Shown in pieces: positions 14,961 through 23,462 of a stretch of DNA of 41,575 bases. The position numbers and the translations under genes were made by a program. The stretch covers positions 1 through 41,575 of the forward strand of contig PHCU01000015.1 in assembly GCA_002842345.1 (NCBI GenBank). The letters run 5' to 3'. This DNA comes from Betaproteobacteria bacterium HGW-Betaproteobacteria-12. GTDB lineage: Bacteria > Pseudomonadota > Gammaproteobacteria > Burkholderiales > Rhodocyclaceae. The notes beneath the pieces are model-generated. The model searched no databases, was not told the origin of the DNA, and was given only the letters and a program-made list of their open reading frames with translations. Position 1 is the stretch's first letter, and every line of letters starts with the position of its first letter.

Positions 14961-15024
14961 ATGCTAGCCGGCGCGCCTTTCGGTTGGCTTTCGACCGCTG
15001 GCGCCAAGCTTTCAATTTGCTTTC
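14961..15024 (-). promoter_or_regulatory. Two putative TctD boxes and -10 in the solute-binding protein / tctD divergent promoter
   Basis: On the minus strand there are GAAAGC-AAATT-GAAAGC (15024-15008) and GAAAGC-CAACC-GAAAGG (14992-14976), 32 bp apart, about three helical turns. The proximal box is followed after 9 nt by TAGCAT (14966-14961). The sites also lie 65-110 bp upstream of tctD, so they could serve autoregulation. Confidence 0.65.
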
Positions 15025-15088
15025 ATCGATTCGAGCGGCAACAATCGCCAGCAATAGTCCGGCTTGAGCCGGCGGTGAGGAGACAACG

Positions 15089-15766
15089 ATGAAAATCCTG
15101 CTGGTCGAAGACCATCCGGAATTGTGCGAGTGGGTGGCGAAAGCCTTGCGCCAGGCGGGCTATGCCGTCGACACCGCCGACCGCGGCGACCATGCCGAAC
15201 ATTTCCTGCTGACCGGTGAATACGATGGCGTGCTGCTCGACCTGTCGCTGCCCGGCAAGGATGGCCTGGAGGTGCTGCGCGACCTGCGCGGCCGCGGTTC
15301 GCGCGTGCCGGTGCTGATCTTTACGGCGCGCGGCTCGGTGGAGGAACGGATCAAGGGGCTCGACCTGGGCGCCGACGATTACCTGGCCAAGCCCTTCGTC
15401 CTGGCCGAACTGGAGGCTCGTCTGAAAGCCTTGTTGCGCCGTTCGGCCGGGCAGACGCCGGTGGTCCGCCTGGGCGAGCTGGCGTTCGACACGGTCAGCC
15501 GCCAGCCGAGCGTGCGCGGCCAGCCGCTGGCGCTGACCACGCGCGAACTGGCGGTGCTCGAAGCGCTGCTCGGGCGCATCGGCCGGCCGCTGGCGCGCGA
15601 CGCGCTGTTCGAAAAAGTGTTCTCGCTGGAGCAGGACGTGCGCCCCGAGGCGATCGAGATCTACGTCTGCCGCCTGCGCAAGAAGCTCGACGGCAGCGGC
15701 GTCCGCATCGACACCGTGCGCGGCCTGGGCTACGTCATCGACGCCGTCGGCGAAAGCCCGCCGTGA
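15089..15766 (+). CDS. tctD: Response regulator TctD (OmpR family)
   Basis: 225 residues. An N-terminal receiver domain has the phospho-acceptor Asp51 in VLLDLSLPGKDGL, the acidic pair in LLVEDHPE and Lys101 in DDYLAKPF. A C-terminal winged helix (ALTTRELAVLEALL ... EIYVCRLRKKLDGSGVRIDTVRGLGYVI) binds DNA. The start has GGAG nearby (GAGGAGACAACG-ATG). The stop overlaps the GTG start of the kinase gene. TctD activates tricarboxylate transport genes in enteric and beta-proteobacteria; the shared GAAAGC-N5-GAAAGC boxes in this window are its likely sites. Confidence 0.93.
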   Translation: MKILLVEDHPELCEWVAKALRQAGYAVDTADRGDHAEHFLLTGEYDGVLLDLSLPGKDGLEVLRDLRGRGSRVPVLIFTARGSVEERIKGLDLGADDYLAKPFVLAELEARLKALLRRSAGQTPVVRLGELAFDTVSRQPSVRGQPLALTTRELAVLEALLGRIGRPLARDALFEKVFSLEQDVRPEAIEIYVCRLRKKLDGSGVRIDTVRGLGYVIDAVGESPP

Positions 15767-17166
15767 AGGCCGGCAGTCTCAAGCGCGGCCTGGCGTTGTG
15801 GCTGTTCGGCGTGCTCTCGGCGCTGCTCGTCGTCGATGCCTGGTTCAGCTACAGCGATGCGCTGACCGCCGCCAACCAGGCCTACGACCGCTCGCTGTCG
15901 GCCTCGCTGAAAGGCATCGCCGAGCGCGTCGACGCCAGCCACACCGAGATCGTCGTCGATATTCCCTATTCGGCGCTCGAGCTGTTCGAGGCCGGCAGCG
16001 CCGACCGCGTCTATTACAGCGTCGGCATCGCCGGCGCGGCGCCGATCACCGGCTACGACGGCCTGCCGCAGCCGGGCGCCGGGCTCAAACCGAACGTCCC
16101 GGTGTTCTACGACGGCATTTACAAGGGCGAGGCGCTGCGCCTGGGCGCCATCCTCAAGCCGCTCTACCGCACCGAGTTCCCGCAGCCAGTGCTGGTCGTC
16201 GTCGGCGAAACGACCAACAGCCGCCAGGATGTCGTGAACCAGCTGTTCCTGCGCGAAGTCGGGCGCAAGGCGCTGCTCATCGTCGTCGCCCTGGCGGTCG
16301 CGCTGCTCGCCACCCGGCGGGCGGTCAAGCCGATCGAAACGCTGGGCGAGTCGATCCGCGCGCGGCCCGACGACGACCTGACCGCCGTCGCCGCACCCGA
16401 TCTGCCGTATGAAGTGGTGCCGCTGGTGGACGCCATCAACCTGCACATGGACCGCATCGGCCGCATGGTCGAAGCGCGCCGGCGCTTCATCACCGATGCT
16501 GCCCACCAGCTGCGCACGCCGCTCGCCGTACTCAATACCCAGTCCGAATACGCCCTGCGCCAGGAGCGCGTCGACGACATGCGGCCCGCCGTCGTCGCCC
16601 TGCATCGCAGCCTGGGCAGCGCCATCCGGCTGACCAACCAGTTGTTGTCGCTGTCGCGGGCCGAGCCGGTCAACGGTCTGGCGCTCAGCCGGCAGCCGGT
16701 CGACCTGGCGGCGCTGGCCCGGGAGATGGTCATCGAACTGCTGCCGCTGGCCGCCCAGAAGCGCATCGACCTCGGCTACGACGGCGGCGCCGACCAGGCG
16801 CTGACCGTCTCCGGCCAACCGGTGATGCTGCGCGAGATGATCGCCAACCTGATCGACAACGCCATCCGCTACACGCCCGAAGGCGGCGTCGTCACCGTCG
16901 CGGTCGATCGCGAGGACGCGCCGGAAACCAACGCCGAGGCCGTGCTGACCGTCACCGACAGCGGCCCCGGCATTCCCGCCGGCGAGCGCGAACGGGTCTT
17001 TCAGCGCTTCGTCCGGCTCACCACCGCCGACCATCAGGGCAGCGGTCTCGGCCTGTCCATCGTCCGCGAAATCGTGCTCGGCCACGCCGGGCGCATCAGC
17101 CTCGGCGACGCCTCCGGCGACCGCGGGCTGCAGGTCGCCATCCACCTGCCGTTGGCGACCGGCTAG
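15763..17166 (+). CDS. tctE: Sensor histidine kinase TctE
   Basis: 467 residues from a GTG start that overlaps the tctD stop by 4 nt. There is an N-terminal membrane helix, a periplasmic sensor domain of the two-component sensor N-terminal type (about residues 30-165), a second helix (ALLIVVALAVALL), then the dimerisation box FITDAAHQLRTPLAVL with His248, the N box LIDNAIRYTPEGG, G1 VTDSGPGIP and G2 GSGLGLSIVREI. It phosphorylates TctD in response to external tricarboxylates or a loaded binding protein. All catalytic boxes are intact. Confidence 0.93.
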   Translation: MKAGSLKRGLALWLFGVLSALLVVDAWFSYSDALTAANQAYDRSLSASLKGIAERVDASHTEIVVDIPYSALELFEAGSADRVYYSVGIAGAAPITGYDGLPQPGAGLKPNVPVFYDGIYKGEALRLGAILKPLYRTEFPQPVLVVVGETTNSRQDVVNQLFLREVGRKALLIVVALAVALLATRRAVKPIETLGESIRARPDDDLTAVAAPDLPYEVVPLVDAINLHMDRIGRMVEARRRFITDAAHQLRTPLAVLNTQSEYALRQERVDDMRPAVVALHRSLGSAIRLTNQLLSLSRAEPVNGLALSRQPVDLAALAREMVIELLPLAAQKRIDLGYDGGADQALTVSGQPVMLREMIANLIDNAIRYTPEGGVVTVAVDREDAPETNAEAVLTVTDSGPGIPAGERERVFQRFVRLTTADHQGSGLGLSIVREIVLGHAGRISLGDASGDRGLQVAIHLPLATG

Positions 17167-17191
17167 CGCTACTGCCGGCAGTGCCGGCAGA

Positions 17192-17208
17192 GAAAGCGAA
17201 CTGAAAGC
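17192..17208 (+). promoter_or_regulatory. Putative TctD box upstream of the porin
   Basis: GAAAGC-GAACT-GAAAGC lies 127 bp upstream of the porin ATG, in the same orientation relative to transcription as the other boxes. Its first nine bases (GAAAGCGAA) are identical to the tctC box. Unlike the other sites there is no TANNNT exactly 9 nt downstream. Just before it, at 17172-17190, an 8-bp hairpin (CTGCCGGC-AGT-GCCGGCAG) may end the tctDE transcript, but it lacks a T run. Confidence 0.6.
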
Positions 17209-17335
17209 CCGAAATCGGAAACTCCTCTCGTAGCCGCAAGGGCAGGTCGATCCTGCCGCCCGGCTGCACTTTCCGTGGCGACCGGCCAACTGGCCGGCGC
17301 ACTCCAGATGGATCAAGGAATCGAGAGGAGCATCA

Positions 17336-18355
17336 ATGAAAATTAAAATGCTGGCCGCAGCTGCGGCATGCGCATTGACCGGCGCCGCCATGGCGCAGTC
17401 GAACACCACCATCTACGGGGTGATCGACATCAACTACGCCAACTACTCCGGCAGCGGCGGCAAAGACATGGCGGCGATCGACCCCGGCGGCATCAGCGGT
17501 TCGCGCCTGGGCTTCAAGGGCAGCGAGGATCTGGGCAACGGCCTCAAGGCCATCTATACCTTCGAATTCGGCAGCCTGAAGAACGATATCAACAGCGGCA
17601 TCACCGGTTCGCGCCAGTCCTTCGTCGGCCTGCAGGGCAACTGGGGCACGCTGATCGGCGGCTATATCTACAGCCCGGCCGACGACATGAATTCGGGCTT
17701 CGACGGCCTGTCCAATTCCGCCCTGCTGTCGGCGCGCTCCAACATGCTCAACGATGGCGGTTTCTCCACCAAGACTGACGACACCTTCGAAAACGCCATC
17801 GGCTACATCTCGCCGACGGTCAACGGGCTGACCCTGCGCGCCGTGTTCGGCCTGGGCGAGCAGACCGCCGGCGCCAAGGAACGCAAGTACGCCGTCGCCG
17901 CCGAGTACGAAAACGGCCCGTTCAAGGCGACGGGCATCTACCACTACGTAGACAACAAGGTCGGCGTCGTGCCGCAAACCGACCAACGCGAAGTCGGCCT
18001 GGGCGTCGGCTACGATTTCGGCGTCGCCAAGCTACTCGCCACCTACGCCAGCAAGCGCCTGACCGATGCCGACCGCGACAACACCTGGGCGCTCGGCGCC
18101 CACATCCCGGCCGGTCGCGGCAGCGTGCGCCTGAGCTATGCCCGGCTCAACATGGCCGATGACAACGGCGACAAAGACGCGGCGGGATGGACGGTCGCCT
18201 ACTTCTACGACCTGTCCAAGCGCACCACGCTGTACACCGGCTACCACGCGCTCGACAACGGCAGCAACGCCAACTACAACCACGAACGCCTGACCGGCCT
18301 GGCGACCGGCAGCAACGCCCGGCTCTTCGCCCTCGGCATCCGCCACAAGTTCTAA
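17336..18355 (+). CDS. Outer-membrane trimeric porin (Burkholderia/OmpC type)
   Basis: 339 residues with signal peptide cut after AMA (MLAAAAACALTGAAMA-QSN). The mature start QSNTTIYGVIDINY, the GSRLGFKGSEDLGNGLKAIY motif near residue 55, FVGLQG, and the terminal aromatic LGIRHKF are standard for 16-strand beta-proteobacterial porins. A strong AGGAG ribosome site precedes ATG. It follows tctDE and carries its own TctD-like box, so it probably lets citrate-type anions through the outer membrane. A clear terminator follows. Confidence 0.92.
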   Translation: MKIKMLAAAAACALTGAAMAQSNTTIYGVIDINYANYSGSGGKDMAAIDPGGISGSRLGFKGSEDLGNGLKAIYTFEFGSLKNDINSGITGSRQSFVGLQGNWGTLIGGYIYSPADDMNSGFDGLSNSALLSARSNMLNDGGFSTKTDDTFENAIGYISPTVNGLTLRAVFGLGEQTAGAKERKYAVAAEYENGPFKATGIYHYVDNKVGVVPQTDQREVGLGVGYDFGVAKLLATYASKRLTDADRDNTWALGAHIPAGRGSVRLSYARLNMADDNGDKDAAGWTVAYFYDLSKRTTLYTGYHALDNGSNANYNHERLTGLATGSNARLFALGIRHKF

Positions 18356-18382
18356 AACGGCGTCACGGCGCGCCATGCCGCC

Positions 18383-18416
18383 AGGGCGGATCCGCAAGGG
18401 TCCGCCCTTTCTTTTT
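18383..18416 (+). terminator. Rho-independent terminator of the porin gene
   Basis: AGGGCGGA (18383-18390) pairs perfectly with TCCGCCCT (18401-18408) around a 10-nt loop that can pair further, followed by TTCTTTTTCT. It lies 28 bp after the porin stop. Confidence 0.88.
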
Positions 18417-18503
18417 CTCAAGCGCCGATGACAAGCACAGCCGTCCGCATGACTGCAATTCGTACCGTTCAAATCCGTCGGCGCGGGAGGCAGCGTCTCC
18501 ACC

Positions 18504-18755
18504 ATGTGCGACCGCTACGATGTGAATGAATCACCGCAGATGCTGATGCGCTACCTCCACCTGCCAGCAGAGCTCGCAGCCCTTGGCAATGCCGATGTCC
18601 GGCCGGCCAACCGGGGTTCGATCATCTACGTCGATCAGGGACAAAGCGGCGCCCCGCTCGCTGGGGCTGATTCCATCCTGGGCGAGGGACGAGCAGATGG
18701 GTTTTCGTCGCGAAACCAGTTGATTGCCGAGCGCTTTGGCGCAGCCGTTCAATGA
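18504..18755 (+). pseudogene. Truncated SRAP/HMCES-like (YedK) gene remnant
   Basis: The 83-codon ORF begins MCDRYDVNESPQMLMRYLHL, resembling the SRAP family start (MCGRY..., where Cys2 is the catalytic residue that crosslinks to abasic DNA). The full family protein is about 200-230 residues; here the recognisable similarity fades after some 40 residues and the frame stops at 83, with no further SRAP-like sequence I can find in the 249 bp up to the next gene. The Gly of MCGR is Asp. I read it as a decayed fragment; the identification is tentative because only a short stretch is left. Confidence 0.4.
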
Positions 18756-19004
18756 ACCTGAAAATCGGCGCATCGGCCTGAGAGGTCAGTCCGAAACATC
18801 TGATTGGTGGTCATCTGACGGCCATTTCCGGCCGGTCAAGATGGCTATCCAATTTCAATAAACAAGGCGTCCGCTGAACCTGCTGTATGTCCGGTATTCG
18901 GCGAGCAAACTGACGTCGGCACTGCCTCGACTTGGTACGATCATGCTTGGGCCGCCAGTAAGCCGCACAATGAAGGCCCAACCGACTCTGCACCGAGGAG
19001 CGCT

Positions 19005-19928
19005 ATGGAATGGCCTGAGATTGAACTGACGATAGAGCCTCACCTGCAAGGTGTCTTGGTCACCGACGCGAAAGTTTGTGAGGTATCGAAAGATGAGTGT
19101 TGCTACCTGCTTCGGGGATGGGATCTCGGTACTGCCGAACATCGTGATGAACTAACTCGCTTCATCGATGCGTGCATTTCGAGAGGATTCCATTGGGCCT
19201 TACAACAGGGCCATCCTGATAACAGGGGGCGCGGAGAGAGCGGAGAGACTCGCCGATATCTTTCGTTTGGCCGTTCTTACCGGCCCCAGCCTGCCTGGGA
19301 TGTGGCTGTAAACAATCCTGGTGGCCGCTGGTACGTCATCGACGAACGACACGCAGACTGTTTGACCAGAAATGGGATCCCGTTTGATTTTGAGCATGGA
19401 GGTGGCCGCAATCCGAGGGTTGAGCGAGTGCTTCTGGTCAAGGCCCTGGATGCAATCCAGGAATCCGCAGAGGCTGGCGACATTAGAGAATCCCGCGCAG
19501 ATCAGGCACAGAAACAGATTGACGAGGATACGACCCTCAATCCGACCGAGAAGGAAAACCTAATTCGGGCGCGTCGAGGTCAAGGCGTTTTTCGAAGGCA
19601 CGTGATGCGCATAGAACCCTATTGTCGCCTTACCGGGATCAGCGATGCTCGCTTCTTGCGGGCGAGCCATATCAAACCGTGGGCCGACTCGGACAATCGT
19701 GAGCGTATGGATGGCCATAACGGACTGATGCTCTCGCCGCATGTTGATCATCTTTTTGACGGGGGCTACATCAGCTTTGAGCAGAATGGCCATGTACTCG
19801 TAGCGTCAGATATCGATTCAGTTCTGGAGGATTGGGCGCTGCCCATCAAAACAATTGGCGCCCCGTTCTCCGAGGAGCAAGAACACTATTTAACCTACCA
19901 CCGAACCCATTGCTTCCGCGGTCGATAG
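19005..19928 (+). CDS. HNH endonuclease (solitary, restriction-type HNH_2 domain)
   Basis: 307 residues. The C-terminal 120 residues form an HNH nuclease domain: RRGQGVFRRHVMRIEPYCRLTG, then FLRASHIKPWADSDNRERMD, then NGLMLSPHVDHLFDGGYISF. The N-terminal 190 residues have no family I recognise and might bind the target. Start ATG 19005 is backed by GAGGAG. Base composition is clearly more AT-rich than the flanking porin and tct genes, and no methyltransferase is adjacent, so it may be a modification-dependent nuclease or a stray mobile gene. It separates the porin from tctABC. Confidence 0.85.
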   Translation: MEWPEIELTIEPHLQGVLVTDAKVCEVSKDECCYLLRGWDLGTAEHRDELTRFIDACISRGFHWALQQGHPDNRGRGESGETRRYLSFGRSYRPQPAWDVAVNNPGGRWYVIDERHADCLTRNGIPFDFEHGGGRNPRVERVLLVKALDAIQESAEAGDIRESRADQAQKQIDEDTTLNPTEKENLIRARRGQGVFRRHVMRIEPYCRLTGISDARFLRASHIKPWADSDNRERMDGHNGLMLSPHVDHLFDGGYISFEQNGHVLVASDIDSVLEDWALPIKTIGAPFSEEQEHYLTYHRTHCFRGR

Positions 19929-20255
19929 CGTCGGTTGCCAGAGTCTGAAACCAGCCATCCGAACGCTGCGATGGCGAGGGTCCGCAGTGTGCACGTAGCA
20001 GTCAGCCGATAACAAGGTGCCGGCCGCCCGGAGGAGGTCGTTGCCGAAGGGAGGCGGCCAAGTTGTCGCCATGTCATCGCGGCCCCGAATGCAGGCATGC
20101 GGGGTAAGTGTGAATTGCCATCTGATTTTCGTCGGCGTGTGCATCCGACCGGCCCGGCCAACGGACGAAAAAAACGGGGCACCGAAGTGCCCCGCTGAAG
20201 CTTGGGCCGGACTCCCGCAGGGAGGAGAGAGGTTTAATCCGGCCCGTCGGGGGAC
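19929..20255. other. 327-bp gene-free stretch between HNH and tctA genes
   Basis: No coding sequence is supported here on either strand. It contains the tctA terminator at its right side (20168-20196) and otherwise nothing I can identify. Confidence 0.6.
20168..20196 (-). terminator. Terminator of the tctCBA operon
   Basis: On the minus strand GCGGGGCAC and GTGCCCCGT (a 9-bp stem with one terminal G-T) close a TTCG tetraloop, followed by a run of eight or more T. This is a textbook intrinsic terminator about 60 bp after the tctA stop. Confidence 0.92.
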
Positions 20256-21773
20256 TCAGGCCGGCCGGACGAGGCCCTGGGCGGCGCGGCGCGCTTCCAG
20301 CGCCTTGGCCAGGCGCGGGCCGATCAGCATGCCGGCGGCGACGATCCACAGGCCGATGGCGATCGGGCTCTGGAACAGGATGCCGACCTCGCCATTGCTG
20401 ATCGACAGGGCCCGGCGCAGGTTCTGTTCCATCATGTCGCCGAGCACGAAGCCGAGGATGAAGGGGGCCATCGGGAAGTTCATCACGCGCAGGATGTAAC
20501 CCAGCCCGCCGAGGAGGGTGCCGAGGACCAGGTCGAAGGTGGTGCCATGTACCGCGTAAACGCCGACCAGGGAGACCGCCGCGACGCCGGGCACGAGCAG
20601 CCGGCTGGGCAGGTCGAGGAACTTGACGAAGACCTTGACCAGCGGGATGTTCATGATAACCAGCATGACGCTGGAAATGGCCAGCGAGGCGATCAGCCCC
20701 CAGACGATCACCGGCTGGTCCTGGAACAGCGTCGGGCCGGGCGTGATGTTGTACAGGGTCAGGGCGCCGATCATCACCGCGGTCGTGCCCGAGCCGGGCA
20801 CGCCCAGCGTCAGCATCGGAATCAGCGAGCCGAAGGCCGAGGCGTTGTTGGCCGCTTCCGGCGCCGCTACGCCGCGCACGTCGCCTTTGCCGAAGCAGTG
20901 GTCCTTGCCGGCCATGCGCCGTTCCATCGAGTAGGTCATGGCCGAGGCGATGGAGGCGCCGGCGCCGGGCAGGATGCCGACGAAGAAGCCGGCAACGGCC
21001 GAGCGCAGGATGGTCCACCGGGCGAGCATGAATTCCTCCAGGTTGAACAGGTTGCGCCCCTTCAGTTGCACCGCTTCGACGCCTTCGTGGTGACCTTGCA
21101 GCATCAGCATCAGTTCGCTGACGGCAAACAGGCCGATGACCACGACAATGAACGGGATGCCGTCCGACAGGTGGAGCAGGTCGAAGGTATAGCGGTAGAC
21201 GCCGCTGTTGGCATCGATGCCGACGCAGGTCAGGGCCAGCCCGAGCAGACAGGCGGTCAGCGCCTTGAGCATCGAGTCGCCGACCAGGCCGCCCAGGCAG
21301 GACAGCGCCAGCACCATCAGGGCGAAGTATTCGGCCGGGCCGAAAGCCAGTGCCCAGTTGGCGAGCAGCGGCGCGAAGGCGACGATGCCGACGACGGCGA
21401 CTATCGAGCCGACGAAGGAGGCGACCGCCGAGATCGACAGCGCCGGCCCGGCCAGGCCCTTCTTGGCCATCGGGTAGCCGTCGAGCGTCGTCATCACGGC
21501 GCCGGCGTCGCCCGGCACGTTGATCAGGATCGACGAGATCCGGCCGCCGAACTCGCAGCCGGCATAGACGGCGGCGAGCAGGATCAGGGCTGATTCCGGC
21601 GGCAGTTTCATGGCGTAGGCGATGGGCATCAGGATGGCGACGCCGTTGATCGGGCCGAGGCCCGGCAGCATGCCGATCACCGTGCCGAGAAAGCAGCCGA
21701 TCAGGGCGATCAGCAAGTTGGTCGGGGTGCCGGCGACGGCAAAACCTTCGAGCAGATGAGAGAGGACTTCCAT
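20256..21773 (-). CDS. tctA: Tripartite tricarboxylate transporter, large permease TctA
   Basis: 505 residues, 11-12 predicted membrane helices. The family signatures are GCFLGTVIGMLPGLGPINGVA near residue 30 (described in pieces), PPESALILLAAVYAGCEFGGRISSIL, GDAGAVMTTLDGYPMAKKG and, in the second half, FVGILPGAGASIASAMTYSMER and GVPGSGTTAVMIGAL. It forms the cation-coupled citrate permease with TctB. Separated from tctB by 6 nt. Intact. Confidence 0.95.
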   Translation of the reverse strand: MEVLSHLLEGFAVAGTPTNLLIALIGCFLGTVIGMLPGLGPINGVAILMPIAYAMKLPPESALILLAAVYAGCEFGGRISSILINVPGDAGAVMTTLDGYPMAKKGLAGPALSISAVASFVGSIVAVVGIVAFAPLLANWALAFGPAEYFALMVLALSCLGGLVGDSMLKALTACLLGLALTCVGIDANSGVYRYTFDLLHLSDGIPFIVVVIGLFAVSELMLMLQGHHEGVEAVQLKGRNLFNLEEFMLARWTILRSAVAGFFVGILPGAGASIASAMTYSMERRMAGKDHCFGKGDVRGVAAPEAANNASAFGSLIPMLTLGVPGSGTTAVMIGALTLYNITPGPTLFQDQPVIVWGLIASLAISSVMLVIMNIPLVKVFVKFLDLPSRLLVPGVAAVSLVGVYAVHGTTFDLVLGTLLGGLGYILRVMNFPMAPFILGFVLGDMMEQNLRRALSISNGEVGILFQSPIAIGLWIVAAGMLIGPRLAKALEARRAAQGLVRPA

Positions 21774-21779
21774 GATGGT

Positions 21780-22223
21780 TTACCCCAGAAGTGGTTTGAG
21801 CCACAGGCCGGTCGGCAGTGCGACGTCCAGCAGGCGGTCGAAGAGGATGAACAGGCCGACGCCCAGACCGGCCCCGCCGATCACGGACTGCTTCCAGCTG
21901 CCGCCGAAGAGCATGCCCAGCGGGATGCCGGCGAGGGTGGTGGCGAGGATGAAGCCGAGCCGGTCGAAGAGCAGGGCATAGCCGAGGATGATCACGAACA
22001 TCGCGGCAATGCGGCGCAGCACGGGCGCCGGTGCCCAGACGGTGGGCGGTCGCCGGGTGGCGATCAGGCCGAGGCTGCACACGGTCAGCAGGGCGAAGAC
22101 CAGTAGCGGGAAGGCCCGCGGGCCGACCGGTTCGTAGGAAATGGGGGCGGCGAGACCCCAGCCGAAGAAGATGCCGCCCGCCGCGACGAGCAGCAGGAAG
22201 ATGCCGAAGATACGTTCGCTCAC
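21780..22223 (-). CDS. tctB: Tripartite tricarboxylate transporter, small permease TctB
   Basis: 147 residues from a GTG at 22223, chosen because GGGAG lies 6 nt upstream and the protein then begins SERIFGIFLLLVAAGG like other TctB proteins; the ATG at 22316 would add a non-hydrophobic stretch. Four membrane helices, with a GPRAFPLLVFALLT motif near residue 40 and an arginine-rich cytoplasmic loop (ATRRPPTVW). It is the poorly conserved small subunit partner of TctA. Confidence 0.9.
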   Translation of the reverse strand: MSERIFGIFLLLVAAGGIFFGWGLAAPISYEPVGPRAFPLLVFALLTVCSLGLIATRRPPTVWAPAPVLRRIAAMFVIILGYALLFDRLGFILATTLAGIPLGMLFGGSWKQSVIGGAGLGVGLFILFDRLLDVALPTGLWLKPLLG

Positions 22224-22346
22224 GTTGTTCTCCCGTAATGTGAAGCCGGAAACGCGGTCGTAGCCGGAAAGTCCGCCGCCACGAATGGCAGAAGGCGGAC
22301 GGTCGTTGCCCGGCACGTTCCAGGTTCGAATGAAATCAGGCGCCCT

Positions 22347-22369
22347 GCGGCCGGCGCTGTGCCGGCCGC
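22347..22369 (-). other. Intercistronic stem-loop between tctC and tctB
   Basis: GCGGCCGGC (22347-22355) and GCCGGCCGC (22361-22369) form a perfect 9-bp stem with a 5-nt loop, 22 nt after the tctC stop in a 168-nt gap. There is no T run on the minus strand. Such hairpins often stabilise or partly terminate the upstream message, giving more binding protein than permease. Confidence 0.6.
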
Positions 22370-22391
22370 GAGACAGCCTGCCGTACGGCGC

Positions 22392-23363
22392 TCAGCGCGC
22401 GGCGACCAGACCGAGCTCGCGGGCGAGTTCGGCGTATTGGCGGACGCGTTCCTTGACGTAGCCGGTCAGCTTGTCGCCGGTCAGCGTGAAGGGGAACAGG
22501 CCCTGGGCCTCGCGCAGCTTGGCGAAGTCCTGGGAGGCCATCATCTTGTCGAAGGTGCCGACCCACCACTTGTAGTCGGCATCGGCCACTTTCGGCCCGA
22601 CGTAATAGCCGCGGATGATCGGCCATTCGACGTCGTAGCCCTGCTCCTTGGCGGTCGGGATGTTGGCCAGTTCGCCGGGCAGGCGCTCGGCGGAGAGGAT
22701 GCCGAGCACGCGCACGCGGCCGCCCTTGAGATGCGCCGCGACTTCCGAGGCATCGCCGGAGTACACATGCACGTGACCGCCCTGCAGCGCGGTCATCGCT
22801 TCGCCGCCGCCTTCGAAGGCGACATAGCGCATGTTCTTGAAGTTCACGCCGGCGGTCCGGGCGACCAGCACCGACTTCATCCAGTCCTGGCTGCCAACCG
22901 AGCCGCCGGCGCCGAACACGACCTTGGTCGGGTCGGCCTTGACGGCGGCGATCAGATCTTTCAGATCCTTGTACGGCGAGTCGGCGCGGACGATGACGGC
23001 GCCGTAGTCGGCACCGACGGCGGCCACCCACTTGACGTCGTTTTCGTTGTAGCGGCCGAACTTGCCGATCGCCAGGTTCAACAGCGAACCGCCCGAGAAG
23101 GCGACGATGGTGCCGCTTTCGTCGGGCCGCTGGGCGATCACGGTGTTATAGGCGACGGCACCGATGCCGCCCGGCATGTAGGTGACGCGCATCGGGCTGG
23201 CGATGAATTTGCCGTTCTGCAGGCCGCCCTGGGCGAGCTTGCAGGTCAGGTCGAAGCCGCCGCCCGGCTTGGCGGGGGCGATGCATTCGGTTTTTTCCGG
23301 GGCGGCGTGGGCGCTGCCTAGGGCGAGTGCGCTGGCCAGGGCGATGATGGTTTTCTTGAGCAT
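22392..23363 (-). CDS. tctC: Tripartite tricarboxylate transporter, periplasmic binding protein TctC
   Basis: 323 residues starting at ATG 23363 behind AGGAGG. A signal peptide ends SAHA-APEK. The Bug/TctC fold is shown by CIAPAKPGGGFDLTCKLA near residue 27, YMPGGIGAVAYNTV, FGAGGSVGSQDWM and the domain-crossing GYDVEWPIIRGYYVGP. It captures citrate or a related tricarboxylate for TctAB. The retained Cys pair (TECIAP; LTCKL) is usual in citrate-binding members. A TctD-like box lies 80 bp upstream. Confidence 0.94.
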   Translation of the reverse strand: MLKKTIIALASALALGSAHAAPEKTECIAPAKPGGGFDLTCKLAQGGLQNGKFIASPMRVTYMPGGIGAVAYNTVIAQRPDESGTIVAFSGGSLLNLAIGKFGRYNENDVKWVAAVGADYGAVIVRADSPYKDLKDLIAAVKADPTKVVFGAGGSVGSQDWMKSVLVARTAGVNFKNMRYVAFEGGGEAMTALQGGHVHVYSGDASEVAAHLKGGRVRVLGILSAERLPGELANIPTAKEQGYDVEWPIIRGYYVGPKVADADYKWWVGTFDKMMASQDFAKLREAQGLFPFTLTGDKLTGYVKERVRQYAELARELGLVAAR

Positions 23364-23427
23364 TTCAGTCTCCTCCTTGTGGATCGGGAATTTTGTCCGG
23401 AGCCGGTTGACCGGCCCGTGGAGACCC

Positions 23428-23459
23428 ACTCTAGGCGGGGGCGCTTTCGATTCGCTTTC
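23428..23459 (-). promoter_or_regulatory. Putative TctD box and -10 upstream of tctC
   Basis: On the minus strand GAAAGC-GAATC-GAAAGC (23459-23443) is followed after 9 nt by TAGAGT (23433-23428). The box shares GAAAGCGAA with the porin box and the 9-nt spacing with the amidohydrolase and solute-binding-protein promoters. Confidence 0.7.
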
Positions 23460-23462
23460 AGC

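Noticed and set aside
17172..17190. Intrinsic terminator after tctE
   Set aside because: The 8-bp hairpin is perfect but no T run follows, and the next bases belong to the porin regulatory box; not listed separately.
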